Assembly (NCBI GenBank): GCA_032622095.1
Contig: CP136065.1
Location: 36,738,732-36,802,731, forward strand
From: Siphonodentalium dalli
Lineage: Eukaryota; Mollusca; Scaphopoda; Gadilida; Siphonodentaliidae
Length of the DNA: 64,000 nucleotides
Direction of reading: 5' to 3'
The notes under the pieces were generated by a model. That model saw only the letters and a program-made list of their open reading frames with translations, had not been told where the DNA came from and did no database searches. Position numbers and translations under genes: made by a program. Positions 13,193-24,654 of this stretch are shown piece after piece (the first letter of the stretch is position 1; every line of letters begins with the position of its first letter).

Positions 13193-13290
13193 ACGACCGT
13201 CTAAACGAAAAGTGCACGAAGACCGGCCGTACATCAACCCTGAGTATACACTGCATCCGACGTTGGTTATTTTCAGTCCAATTGAACTTC
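13193..13290 (+). CDS. Exon-like open segment, unidentified
   Basis: A candidate acceptor (TGCAATAACAG) and a consensus donor (GAACTTC|GTAAGTAC) bound 98 nt. In one phase it is fully open and encodes RPSKRKVHEDRPYINPEY followed by TLHPTLVIFSPIEL. Other frames and the minus strand are also largely open, so the coding evidence is weak. The KVHEDRP stretch has a DNA-level relative near 43445. The family is not recognised. Confidence 0.27.
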
Positions 13291-15706
13291 GTAAGTACAA
13301 CATGAAATGCGGTGAAATATGCACTGTGACAAGCGACGAAACTGCACACACTATATGTCACATTTCGTCTAGAGATATAATGAACAACCAGAAAGTTGAC
13401 CGCACTTCAGTCCAAATGCAGAACATATATCCGATGCCTAATCACTTGATGCATGCATGTCAGCGTTTTATTTTTGACGGCATCTTCGCGGACATCGTCA
13501 AATGTATACGTCAAACGTGTGGATTACTGTACAATATTATGTTTTATTGTTCATTGTGACAAGTTGCATTACATTTCCATTACAGCGACCGGATGTTTTA
13601 CCTTGATATATGTGCCAAAATATGCCACCTATTTAGTGCATGCACACGTGCAACTGCGGGGCAAAGTCAAAACCTCAACACCAAAGATACTCGTCTGCGC
13701 ACACACGGAGCAAGATCTGAACATCACTTTCCACACTACCTTACTGTTAGCGACGTCACTGTATAGAAGTTCTTTCTTGGAGCTGGACATATTTAAATTT
13801 CCAATTAAACCCCATTGAAGACGAAAATTTAAACTGACAATCTTCATATTCGTGGAATTTTTCAACTGGTTCCTCATATTTCCATCTGGTCAGAAGGGTC
13901 CAACTTAAAACGCCAGAGTTTGCAACCTATCGCCATTTGAAAACCAAAACTCCAACTCTGAGAAACTCAAAGTTCCATCTGGTCGAAAAATTCCAACTTA
14001 AAACCCTCTTTGTTTGGAAAATGTCCGACTGGTGGCCTTTAAAGTCTAAACTGTTAACTGAAAATCGAATCTTTGTCTAAAATGACATATTTACAGTAGA
14101 TATTGGTTGGCAACTTACATTGTTTGAATAATATAAACCTATTTCACTGAAACCATGGACCGCCAATTGATTCGTGTATGAAATTTACAGCCGGTGGACA
14201 TTTTGTCCCAAAGTGTAATTTGTGGTTGGGGTGGGGGTTCAGCACCTTCTAAAATTCCACACCAATCGCTACATCCCTATAATCATGGTCAGTTGTCATA
14301 CATCTATAAGCCGTTACGCTTCGCTGGATCTCGGCACACATATAACCCATATCCATGCATACACACTTTTAAACGTTTGAACGTTAAAGTGGTAAAAGAT
14401 ACTCATGGACGCAGGGGGTGTCGGAAAGACACGCCCTCGACCCTAAATTTTGTTCGACTCCCACCCCTATAGAAACACGAAATCAAAATGTTCGGAAGAA
14501 TATTAGAATTGTCACCACTTACTGCCTGTTTCCTATCAACTATAACTAATACATGTTGGTGTCTATGATTAGCTTAGTTTGAGTGACATAGTGGTTGATT
14601 ATGCAATGTGTCCATGCATTTTATGTTCGAAGTGACCTAGACTGACATATATACATGTACCGGGTATTTAGTAAGTGTACAACAAAAAACAATCTATACT
14701 GACTGTCTAAAGGCAGTTTTATATGTTACGTTATCTCTATAAGTTTTAAGGCCAAAAATAGTTGAAAATATGATGGAAATTTCTTTGCGATGAGGACTAC
14801 CAACCCACCCCCACCCCCATATAAGCACGTAAAAATGATTGACATCCCCCAATCTACGGTCATATGTATATGCATCGTCGATTTTTAGGTTAAAGCATTG
14901 TAAGTTATTGCTTAAGAAAGAAAACCATTCTATATTTTCGGCGAGTTTTTTCCCCGTATATTTAGTCCTTATTTGTGTGCCATTTGTGAGTATGTTTTAC
15001 CCTCGGAATGTGCCAAACGAGAAATTACTATAACTTAAACGTGGGTGACCTGCCATCTGAAGTTAGTCGTTAATTGTTCATCATTATGGCATATAAAATG
15101 GTGTGTAACGTCGCCTGTGTGGAACATATACATCGCGAAGTGGAACCAGCTATTGGGAGTGAGCAGAGGTGGCGGAGCCAGGAACGAGACAAGGGCGTCA
15201 TATACGACCCCCAAGCTCGCCCAATGTTGCTAGCATATCATATGTACTGTATATGTGATGTATATATATACAAACATGATTTGCATAACATAAAGTACAT
15301 ATAGCATTATATTAAGATAGATTGTTATCATAAAAAAGATTACGGTGTGGCTTGGGGACATCCACCGTGATACGATAAACATATACACATCCATAGGACC
15401 AACCCATTGATAACCTCAATGATATTTGTTCTTAACACCAGAATACCACTCGGTGATAGATCTGTTTGTCCACTGTTTGGGTACGCGCCTGTGTCGATTG
15501 TCGCTACTCTCATTTGTGATCCATTAGTCGATTAGACCGATGCCATCGAGACTTGACCTTAACAAAATATATATTCGCGGTCCCGGGCTGCATACATCTC
15601 CTTTGTAAAGAAGCATGGTCCCGTATGACACCAAATTAATGAACATTTCCAAAGCCACTTTTCAGCTTACCAGGCAAAGAAGAATAATTTCAAGACTGAG
15701 TTTAGT
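13291..15706. other. No gene recognised
   Basis: Near 13880 and 13976 a short phrase, CCATCTGGTC followed by TCCAACTTAAAAC, is repeated with roughly 96 bp spacing. The remaining open frames are short, overlap on both strands and match nothing I know. Confidence 0.35.
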
Positions 15707-15718
15707 GTGCCTGTCACT

Positions 15719-15814
15719 TGCAGAATGAGGTCCCCAGAGGGGGGATTTAGTGATGCTATCCCGCATAGCGGGCTAGCTTCACAAAATTCACCCTCTGGGG
15801 ACCTAATTCTGCAA
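15719..15814. repeat. Terminal hairpin, left
   Basis: The arm TTGCAGAATGAGGTCCCCAG pairs with its complement at the other end, and pairing continues almost to a tiny loop at CCCGCATAGCGGG. The stem is about 45 bp with few mismatches. Confidence 0.85.
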
Positions 15815-16007
15815 GGCCTTATCTGCTATTGGAGACAAAGACTCAGACTGAAGTTCCAAAATGGTGAATATTGTGATGCACACCCATTTGGAACCTAGAT
15901 TATGAAATGAATCGTCTGCCAATTTGGGGATATATAAAAACTAAAATAAAAAAGAAATAGAATAGAAATTTGATAATATTGGAACAATCCAGAGAATATA
16001 AGGACTA

Positions 16008-16103
16008 AGCAGAATGAGGTTCCCAGAGGGTGAATTTGGTTATGCTAGCCCGCTATGCGGGATAGCGTCACTAAATTCACCCTATGGGACCTCATTCTGC
16101 AAA
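16008..16103. repeat. Terminal hairpin, right
   Basis: An inverted copy of the hairpin at 15719, with the central palindrome CCCGCTATGCGGG and the same GCAGAATGAGG ends. Confidence 0.85.
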
Positions 16104-16300
16104 TGACAGGCACCTTATTCTCATGCTTGCATAATTTATATATACGGCACGGGCATCGCGAAAACATGCATTAGTTTTATGCCGAAACCAGAAAAACGTC
16201 ATAATTTAAAGCGCTCTTTATTATCTACCGTATTTGGAAATGAAAGCATGGACGCTTGTTATAAGAGACGATCCTTGGAACTTTTACTGTCCTGATAAAA

Positions 16301-16380
16301 TCCCCGCTGATCGATAAATAATAATGATCATAAGAACCGATCCCCGCTGATCGATAAATAATAATCATCATAAGAATCGA
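16301..16380. repeat. 40 bp tandem duplication
   Basis: Two copies of a 40 bp unit starting TCCCCGCTGATCGATAAATA differ at only two or three positions. Confidence 0.85.
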
Positions 16381-17099
16381 TATACTCTTATTAACTTGGC
16401 AAAGTCAATGAAACTTATCAGCTGTTTTCAACTTTCCATGAAAAATGGATAAAAACGCTCTTTATGTTTACAATTTTAGGAAATGATTTATAGAGAACAC
16501 TCTTCTGTGTTCCAAGCCAGGGGATACAAGGCATATCCAGTATTGTACGATTTCAATGGCACATGCGATTTGACATGTCCAGTTTTAAAACATGTTTCAA
16601 GATGCAAATCGGATTAACCCTGTCATATCGGGAGCTGCGCTGGTGCAGCATTAATGATCCTGGAGAATTCGCACAAGATTTTCGCAAAATTTCAGAATGC
16701 TCCAGTCATGGAAGGATTAAAGTTTAAACCGTTGTTTGACAACACAATCCAAGGTTCAAGTGATGGGTTCGTCTTCTTTGCGGTTTCAATAGTTAGACCT
16801 AGTTTAGCGGCATGTAAAATCTATATATATCGTCGAGTAAAAGTTGTACATGCCCAGTGCGAACCACAGCGATCTATATATTCTGAAATTGCATACATAG
16901 CATGCAATTAGACATCTTTAATGCTCCGACCATGCATGCAATTTTGAATAAAACAATTTGATTTGATCATCCTATAATCCAACAGCATATAATGCAGTAT
17001 ATATTAAAGCTCAACTTGACTAAGTCAAATGTGAGCTATTACCATGGGTTATTGTCCATCATCCGAGTATGATCCGACCGTCTGTGTGTGTGTGTGTGC
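16381..17099. other. No gene recognised; one copy of the CGCTCTTTAT motif
   Basis: AAACGCTCTTTATG occurs at about 16453 and AGCGCTCTTTATTA at about 16209. These are the two motif variants seen paired in the MITEs at 18.5 and 20 kb, so a decayed MITE may span 16.15-16.6 kb. No coding evidence. Confidence 0.35.
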
Positions 17100-17285
17100 G
17101 TCCGACAACTTTTTCCTTTAGCACAACCTACAGGTCACATCCCTCTTCCGATCGTCACCAAAACTTCACATGGATCTTCGGGGTCACCTCTAGATGGGAG
17201 CTATCGATTTTGTCAGAAATTCGTTAAAACATGGTCACGAGCTAGCAGCCATCTTGGATTTCATATTTAAATTCATCGGCACACC
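17100..17285. repeat. Single unit of the 160 bp CATGGCCGCC repeat family
   Basis: The phrases CCTACAGGTCACATCCCTC, CACCTCTAGATGGGAG and GCAGCCATCTTGGATTTCAT, in the same order and spacing, match the tandem array at 57.4-59.2 kb. A short TG run precedes it. Confidence 0.75.
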
Positions 17286-18182
17286 ATGCAGCCCACATTT
17301 TACTATATAACAAAATGAAAATACAAAGCTATAGCCTATTTAACATATATGAGATGTTGCAGATATCAACAAGTGGAAGTTGTGTAAAGTTCTGAATTTT
17401 TGTCAGGCGAATAGTATATAATTATGAACATACATGTAATTTATTATGTAGAGTGTCTATAGATTCCACACCCATGAACGGCAAATAACAAGGCGGTCAT
17501 GTAATACAATGTTATGAGTCTTCTCACGGTATTATTTTGGATGTGCCCGTGGGTGGTGATATTCGCGATACCAGTGTGCATATTACGGGGTGACTAATTA
17601 TATCCCCGACAATGACCTATGGTGATGGAAATAGAAATGGGTTTCGCCAGTTTTTCCGTCCGTAACAACTTTGGAACTATATATTCAGTCGTAAGTTGGA
17701 TTCTGATCATCTTTGGAGTGCTTGTGAGCCGTCATTTGGGAACGGATTATATAATATCCAAATGGAACGGTATTCTTCAATAGCATTGACAGTAGAAATA
17801 CACCTGTGCCACCTTGAATCTCTGTATTTCAGTCATCGTACTTCATATGGTAATGGTATGCAGCGTTTCTAAGCGTTATACAAACCTGTGTTTATAGATC
17901 ATTATAGAATAGTATTTGCGAATAAAATATGTTTAAACCAATGATCTGGATTATGCGCATGAGGCAACATGAATGGAACAATATAAATATGCAACAGATT
18001 GTGTCCATTCGTTTCTTCCTGAGTTATTTCCATGACACTCAGAGATTACAATACAGCCACCGGTGAATGATCTTGGGTATATTTATGACCCATGCACATT
18101 GTGTTGGATGAAATCCACATGCAACATGGGGTGTTCAGTCATCGCAGGCCGGACTACGACATCTTTAGAATTAAGCTACAAG
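17286..18182. other. No gene recognised
   Basis: I see no supported feature. Confidence 0.35.
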
Positions 18183-18389
18183 CTAAATTAAGCTAAAATT
18201 CATTATTCTCAGCGAAAAGCCACCTTGGTGGGGCGGGTACTCTGCATGTGCGGTGCACTTGTTTGGTGCTCCATTGGCTGCATCGTCTTGTATGGCGACG
18301 CCATACAATGTAGGTATCCGCGTGGAGAACATAAAGAGGAAAATCACCGTAACCATAGTAACTATGGTCGTATGTTTTGTCTTCGGAGG
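18183..18389 (-). CDS. Exon-like open segment, unidentified
   Basis: On the minus strand a pyrimidine-rich stretch ending TATTTTGAG could be an acceptor, opening at 18389. Two frames are open. One gives a hydrophobic segment, MVTVIFLFMFSTRIPTLYG, that resembles a signal peptide. The other gives a tyrosine-rich peptide with SYYGYGDFPLYVLHADTYIV. The segment is clearly less AT-rich than its surroundings. It could belong to the same minus-strand gene as the exon at 19558-19735, but nothing proves the frame or the link. Confidence 0.25.
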   Translation of the reverse strand, partial: PPKTKHTTIVTMVTVIFLFMFSTRIPTLYGVAIQDDAANGAPNKCTAHAEYPPHQGGFSLRIMNFSLI

Positions 18390-18513
18390 CTCAAAATATA
18401 GATAGAAAAATACATGAAATAATATGTACATCTACCATCTTGTTATAATGTATAGGCAGTATTGTTCGTCACGAGAAAGCCTTGCAAAGGTGGTTTGACT
18501 GGATGCATATACA

Positions 18514-19032
18514 TTAAAGGCACGGGCGGTGTTCGTTGCAGAAATATTCATATTTGTTCAAATCGCCATCAACGGAAGGAATATTAAAATATATATAGTT
18601 TTGTTCATATGCCAAACATAATCAGCGCGTTAATAGTATGTTGTCGTCAAGACGTACGATGGTGTACGTAAACAAGAACCTTCTCGTATTTACAGAAGTT
18701 TTGCTTCTGTTTACATAACACAGCGCAATTGTTTTGGTTAATCACACACAAATGATATAAACGCTCCTTATTATTTCCATATCAGGAAAACAGTAACAAA
18801 TAACGCTCTTTATGTTTACCATATCCGGATCTAAACAAAAGCCAGGTTTTGTAACGTTTTTTGCCTCTGTTTACACAACAAAGGAAAAACGTTTGACAAT
18901 AACATACTGTTTATGCCATATTATAAGAACAAGGTCTGTCTATATTTTACTATTCTTTCTGTTTATGGCGGTTTTTGACGGAGCTGAATATTTTAACAGC
19001 ATACCCACAGCCAACGCCGCCCGTATCTTTAA
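18514..19032 (+). mobile_element. TTAA-flanked MITE, copy 1
   Basis: The element starts TTAAAGGCACGGGCGGTGTT and ends GCCGCCCGTATCTTTAA, so TTAA is present at both edges and the termini are inverted. The interior has no frame and contains two copies of the ACGCTCTTTAT-type motif (18761 and 18801). Copies 2, 3 and 4 in this window share its full length. TTAA target sites are typical of the piggyBac and Kolobok superfamilies, but I cannot assign it without a transposase. Confidence 0.85.
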
Positions 19033-19557
19033 AGCATCATTCATCGCATTTTCCCGGCTATTAGTTTATAGATATGTATTTCCCGTCCAAAACCATGGTG
19101 TTCAAAATAGCACAGTACGTGTATAATAACATTAATCAATAAAACTTAGGATATGATTTTGGCTGCAAACTTGGAGCTTTTGGGTGCAAGTTCCGCAAAT
19201 ACAATTTTCTTCATCGTCGAGTTGTATTATTTTCTTTTTTTCGATTTAATTCAGAAACAATGATGGTTAGTCTTTTGTTGAAAATGTTCATAATGTAAAA
19301 ATATTAAGTAGTTAACATCACCATGTCATAATTCGTATTCATATTCATATCATTCGGCGGCTCAGTCGGCGAATGTGTCTACGCCTCCCGTGTGCATAAA
19401 CTACGAACTGATGTATTTAATTTCATATGTCCAGTTTTGAAAATACATTATAAATAACGCAACGCCCTACCAAGTCCATAACTGCAGAAACCTACATTTT
19501 TTATACATATCTAAGTTTGACTTGACATGACTAGAGATTCCGTCTATTGAAACTTAC

Positions 19558-19735
19558 CAAAACTTCGCAGATCCTTAACCAACAGTGGTTCCTCTGCGTC
19601 CTGTTCCCGTATTATTGCTGCGCTATTATCCAAAGAGATCGATCGAAATTCGTCGCTATTTTGTGCTACTTTAAATAAATAAAATATCGTGGCCACGAAC
19701 AAAGAATTGAACACAAATCGTAACTCCATATGCAT
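19558..19735 (-). CDS. First coding exon of a probable membrane-anchored protein
   Basis: The minus-strand ATG at 19735 opens a frame beginning MHMELRFVFNSLFVATIFYL, followed by a polar stretch ending EPLLVKDLRSF. It then meets a consensus donor, TTTTG|GTAAGTTTC (intron from 19557). A short basic N-terminus, one hydrophobic segment (about residues 7-23) and a hydrophilic stem form the layout of type II Golgi membrane enzymes, though a signal anchor of another kind is equally possible. A TATA box lies about 40 bp upstream of the ATG. Later exons would lie to the left and were not identified. Copies 1 and 2 of the TTAA MITE lie in the presumed first intron and in the upstream region. Frame, start, donor and promoter agree, but the product name is unknown. 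Confidence 0.55.
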
Positions 19736-19771
19736 TTTTGAACAGTACACCCATTATCTATTGGTCACATG

Positions 19772-19781
19772 CCTTTATATA
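19772..19781 (-). promoter_or_regulatory. TATA box of the minus-strand exon
   Basis: On the minus strand the sequence reads GTATATAAAGGC. The ATG at 19735 follows 37 bp after its last base, so transcription would start roughly 10-15 bp before the ATG. Confidence 0.5.
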
Positions 19782-20013
19782 CACCGGTGTGGGAACCGAG
19801 CGGCATGGCGCGTCCGGACGGTAAACACAACACGCGTGGCCCGCGATACCGACGTTGTCTTATATATATACACCGGATAAGTGTGGCCATGAAGGATGGT
19901 CGTATTATTGTTATATATTGTAGCTTCTAAACCACAGAAGAAGTTTAAGTTTCCAGTTGTCAGTCAACGGTCGCATCACCGTATTAAATATATATCCTCA
20001 TTCGATACACGTA

Positions 20014-20510
20014 TTAAAGGCACGGGCGGCGTTCGTTGCATAAATATTAACTTTTGTTCAAATCGCCATCAACAGAAGGAATATTAAAATATATATAGTT
20101 TTGTTCATATGCCAAACATAATCAGCGCGTAAATAGTATATTGTCGCCAATACGTACAATGGCGCACGTAAACAAGAGCCTACTCGTGTTGTAGAAGTTT
20201 ATTGGTTAATCACACACAAATGGTATAAACGCTCTTTACTATTTCCATATCAGGAAAACACTAACAAGTAACGCTCTTTATGTTTACCATATCCGCATCT
20301 AAACAAAAGCCATGTTATGTAAGGTTTTTTGCCTCTGTTTACATAACAAATGAAAAACGTTTGACAACAACATACTGTTTATGCCATATTTCTGATTGTT
20401 ATAAGAAGAAAGTCTGTCTATATTTTACTATTATTTCTGTTTATGGCGGTTTTTGACGGAGCTGAATATTTTAACAGCATACCAACCGCCAACACCGCCC
20501 GTGTCTTTAA
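20014..20510 (+). mobile_element. TTAA-flanked MITE, copy 2
   Basis: Same orientation and same full length as copy 1, with TTAAAGGCACGGGCGGCGTT at the left and CGCCCGTGTCTTTAA at the right. By eye it is about nine-tenths identical to copy 1 and closer to it than to copies 3 and 4. Motif copies lie at 20229 and 20271. It sits upstream of the minus-strand exon at 19558-19735. Confidence 0.85.
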
Positions 20511-21636
20511 CCTTTCGCGTGCATGCATGATTTCGCCATATTTCACCTTCGCAGTGGCGATCGCGTACGTTTACTCATAACAGAGTGGTAGTTTGGTCAT
20601 TATTCCAGACGTGTTTGGTATTAAAGTACACACGTTCGGATAACTGGTATTTAAATATACGATGAAACCGCCTTCAAACCGGTATACTTAACTCGATAAA
20701 GTGAATACCCTGTTCAAATTTATTGTAAAATTAGTTGGTAATACGTGGTAAATACGTGGTAAATCCTGATTCTCTTTCAGTATACGTAATGCAAATATAT
20801 TTGTGCAGCCATGTAATTAATACGGTTAGATTGGTATTCCTGTCGACATAGAACACGATCTGGTAGATCTTCGTGAATGATTACGTATATATGATCACGT
20901 ACTTATAAGTGAAACCATTAAAATAACTGAGTGTGAATGTTCCGCGGATACATGCACATTGTAATACCTATACGCTTATATTTACTACACAAAGCGTTAA
21001 CGTGCATTCCGGATTTGTTGCACAATGATCGTGTGCCAAACGTTTCAATTCGCAACTATTTTTGTATTTATTTTGGGACTTTACAGGCTTTACTAACCGG
21101 CATGCAGTTACACTATTCCCAACTGATCCATTGACATGATGTTCGGATAAAAATCCAACAACAGTCCGTTTGTTTAAACCTACATATATATGAATATCAA
21201 TTGCATATACATGTAGTTTAATTAGCGAGAATGCATGCATGGTGTATTTCACAGCTAAGATATAACCAAAACATCCCTACGAGTGTTTAGTCTTTAGTTG
21301 TTTGAAAATAATCCAAATGTATAAGTTTCATACTGAATTAGCGAGAATCTATTCACGATTAACAGCGTTCAATAAATTATCATAAGCATTCTTACTAATG
21401 TTTCCAATCGAAAAGTCATTAGATTAGCCAGGTAATCCACACTTCTATTGGATCCTTGGTAACGATACTGGAGTGTTTCGGTACTTATGAAATATCAACG
21501 TTAACGTGATCGGAATATACTAATTAAAATATCCGTGTCATTAGCCTTTATTAAATGAAATGGCCTCGTTCATTTCTGTATATTTTCCAAAATGCACCAT
21601 TTATTTTCATTTTGAATCCACGTGATCCCTGACAAC
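20511..21636. other. No gene recognised
   Basis: Open frames on both strands around 20940-21250 overlap without protein-like features. Confidence 0.35.
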
Positions 21637-21849
21637 GTAGTCCACAGTGATGGGGTAATGGTAATGTGTAATAGTAAGAATTGCAATTCGTTATCCACTA
21701 AAACGAGAAGAGTCTCCCGGGACAGTCTTTTTATCTTATGAAATTTAATCGTTTCAATTTTTACTTTATTAGACTAATTGATTTATAAATCAATATAAAA
21801 CAACAAGCACCAAACAATTACTGTGGAAATATTGAAATATTTTAGTTTA

Positions 21850-21851
<2 letters not shown>

Positions 21852-21885
<34 letters not shown>
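21852..21885. repeat. (GA)n microsatellite
   Basis: About 16 uninterrupted GA dinucleotides. Confidence 0.95.
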
Positions 21886-22015
21886 GATACCGCCCATCAT
21901 CTCTTAGTACTATGCATGTATGTGTTTTTTTCTGTGTATTAAAATACTTTATGTAAATCATATGTATAAAATTGAATAATACAAATTATAAAATAAAAAC
22001 AAAATTAATTCACTT

Positions 22016-22660
22016 GATCCCTGACAATGGTAGTCCACATGGGTGGATGAATGGTAGTGTGTAATAGTAAGCATGGGGGTAGTCCACATGGGTGGATGAA
22101 TGGTAGTGTGTAATTAGTAAGCATGATGGTAGTCCACATGGGTGGATGAATGGTAGTGTGTAATAGTAAGCATGATGGTAGTCCACATGGGTGGATGAAT
22201 GGTAGTGTGTAATAATAAGCATGATGGTAGTCCACATGGGTGGATGGGTGGTAGTCCACATGGGTGGATGAATGGTAGTGTGTAATAGTAAGCATGATGG
22301 TAGTCCACATGGTGGATGAATGGTAGTGTGTAATAGTAAGCATGCTGGTAGTCCACATGGGTGGATGGATGGTAGTCCACATGGGTGGATGAATGGTAGT
22401 GTGTAATAGTAAGCATGATGGTAGTCCACATGGGTGGATGAATGGTAGTGTGTAATAGTAAGCATGATGGTAGTCCACATGGGTGGATGAATGGTAGTGT
22501 GTAATAGTAAGCATGATGGTAGTCAACATGGGTGGATGAATGGTAGTGTGTAATAGTAAGCATGATGGTAGTCCACATGGGTGGACGAATGGTAGTGTGT
22601 AACAGCAAGCATGATGGTAGTCCACATAGGTGGATGAATGGTAGTGTGTAATAGTAAACA
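22016..22660. repeat. 49 bp minisatellite
   Basis: The unit carries GGTAGTCCACATGGGTGGAT followed by GAATGGTAGTGTGTAATAGT. It repeats with 49-50 bp spacing (for example 22033, 22082, 22132, 22181), with two places where only the first half is repeated. A lone diverged unit lies at about 21637-21690. Three long minus-strand frames across the block (up to 218 codons) arise because stop codons are absent from the unit. They are low-complexity and I do not call them genes. Confidence 0.93.
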
Positions 22661-23319
22661 TTGCAATACATTACGTTTTCTCAATTAATGAAAAGAAATA
22701 TGTAATGTGCATTATATGTAATTCAAAGTACCATAATGCATTACTTCATAAACATTCATTCATGCAATTCAATTGCATTTGTATTACTCTTTGAAATACT
22801 TAATATGTCCTCGGTGTCTTTCAGGAATAAGTATGGTCATCTTAAAAGTGAAAATTTAATACAATGATCCTATATGTTTTTTGAAATAAGGTTTTGACCA
22901 ACATTAACAACAATAATTATGAATACATAGTGAGTGCTGTCATAGCTATACTTCTGTTGTTTCAAGAAAATAGAATTTCCCACTTTTGAGTGTGTAATAA
23001 GTAATAGCACAACGGTTCCAGTTTAACTGGTATATGTAATGTGTATGCTTTGTATTAAACTGCAGAAGTAGATGTCTGTACAGTTATGACTTCACACACA
23101 TCAGGATTGGCTGCTGTTTAGCTCATTCACGAATCAGATATATGTATGATCTCTACACAAACAATAGTATAGTCATAATCCCCTACTCCCTTAGCGAGTT
23201 TGAGATAATTTAGGTACACCGATAACAAAGAACTAGTTTCCTTTGACACAGGGTTAGGAGTACATGTAGGTTCTACTGTTTTCAATTATTTTAAGTGTGA
23301 GTGCTTTATTTAAAAAATA
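22661..23319. other. No gene recognised
   Basis: The segment is AT-rich with nothing supportable. Confidence 0.35.
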
Positions 23320-23801
23320 AATAGACTCGAAAACTGCTCGACCGATCCGACTCGAGTTTGGTATGTAGGCATACTTGATCACGGGAACAATATGGGCGGG
23401 TCCAATTTCACGTGCGACCGTGTCCTTGACTTTGACCTCGCTCATATACGCTCATATAGGCATGTTTCTGGACCTCGACCGATCCGACTCAAATTTGGTG
23501 TGTAGGCCTACTTTGATCCCGGAAACAATATGGGCGGGTCCAATTTCACGTTCGACCGTGTCCTTGACCTCGCTCATATACGCTCATATAGGCATGTTTC
23601 TGGACCTTGACCGATCCGACTCAAATTTGGTATGTAGGCCTACTTTGACCCCGGGAACAACATGTGCGGGTCCAATTTCACGTGCGACCGTGTCCTTGAC
23701 CTTGTCCTCGCTCATATACGCTTACATAGAAATGTTTCTGGACCGATCGAACAATAGTTGTTCCCTAAATAGCCCCGACGAAGTCGGGCACATCTGCTGG
23801 T
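23320..23801 (+). mobile_element. Helitron-like non-autonomous element with tandem core repeats
   Basis: The left edge reads ATAGACTCGAAAACTGCTCG. Three units follow, each starting GACCGATCCGACTC (about 23341, 23478 and 23610; period 132-137 bp). Near the right edge is a perfect small hairpin, CCCGACGAAGTCGGG (23774-23788), followed by CACATCTGCTGG. Tandem cores followed by a 3' hairpin a few bases from the end fit the helentron/HINE ('pearl'-type) elements known from molluscs. A relative lies at 50318-50912. The 142-codon frame through the units is a by-product of a period near 44 codons. Confidence 0.55.
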
Positions 23802-24220
23802 AATTTATAAAAGAACATCATTTGATAAAATATTGGTCGACGTTACTTTTGGTTAGGCGGAAGAGAGACCACAAGCACAGACTTTATTATTTTTATTTTT
23901 AACCCAATACACTGAAAATAATTGTAATGACAATGTATTACTTTTGAAAGTTATGGTAGTGGCATGGTAATATTTTCTTACTGAAGATGATGCTATAATT
24001 TCTGGTAGAACACGCCATGCAATACAATCCAATTTCTATGTAGAGATGGACCAATTTCATCTCAATATCTTCATGAGCATACGCGACGAACTGAAATTGG
24101 GTCATTCAGTCTGTTATATATGACCCGCTGACACATATATCTGACTTCATCTGGCGTTCCTTGTGATATATGCTATACCTCTTTACGGGGCGGAAGAAAA
24201 ATTCACCATGCACTGTTGCC

Positions 24221-24370
24221 AATGTGCCCATTAATTAGATAGTACATGTCAACATGATGCTACATGATGCTACAATGTGCCCATTAATTAGATAGTACAT
24301 GTCAACATGATGCTACATGATGCTACAATGTGCCCATTAATTAGATAGTACATGTCAACATGATGCTACT
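24221..24370. repeat. 53 bp tandem repeat
   Basis: The phrase AATGTGCCCATTAATTAGAT begins at 24221, 24274 and 24327. The third unit is partial after TGATGCTAC. Confidence 0.9.
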
Positions 24371-24432
24371 TGTTTTGTAACATATTGCAAGGAACATGAA
24401 TGAAAAATGTCGAGTTGACACTTAACATGTGG

Positions 24433-24654
24433 TTATATACGCCATGTTACGTTCTGGCTAAGTGTGATATCACTGTGTATATCCGACACGGGAAATTGTG
24501 CAGGAATTTTGCCAATTTTGTCTTCTTGGTAGTATACCACTTTTGGAATTTTATCAATTTCATTTATAATGCGTAATAATTTTGACAAAGTCTCTCGCTT
24601 AGTACTTTCGCTATACAATGGCCTTGGTGGATTATCGACGATGAGTTGAAAGGT
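24433..24654 (-). CDS. Open frame, unidentified
   Basis: A minus-strand frame of about 73 codons contains STKRETLSKLLRIINEIDK and IGKIPAQFPVSDIHSD before the stop. The peptide looks protein-like (amphipathic helix, few low-complexity runs). There is no convincing ATG, acceptor or neighbour, and I recognise no family. It could be a last exon or a fragment of a mobile element. Confidence 0.22.
   Translation of the reverse strand, partial: TFQLIVDNPPRPLYSESTKRETLSKLLRIINEIDKIPKVVYYQEDKIGKIPAQFPVSDIHSDITLSQNVTWRI

Larger units (their letters stand above)
15707..16115. mobile_element. Double-hairpin inverted-repeat element
   Basis: The outer ends are inverted copies of GTGCCTGTCA. Immediately inside each lies a palindrome of about 95 bp: 15719-15814 and 16008-16103. 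The two palindromes are themselves inverted copies of each other, separated by about 193 bp. No transposase frame is present. I interpret it as a non-autonomous element whose termini can each fold into a long hairpin. No target-site duplication was recognised. Confidence 0.7.

Noticed and set aside
1599..16652. GCTGGTGCAGCATTAA shared between 1599 and 16637
   Set aside because: A single 16 bp match in 64 kb is near the level expected by chance, and no flanking similarity extends it.
22005..22671. Three overlapping minus-strand frames of 156-218 codons
   Set aside because: They are translations of the 49 bp minisatellite. The unit lacks stops in several frames, and the peptides are low-complexity repeats of YHSSTHVDYHHA type.
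23375..23803. 142-codon plus-strand frame with three similar peptide repeats
   Set aside because: The 132 bp core unit is a multiple of three, so the frame stays open by arithmetic. No relative at 50318 preserves it.
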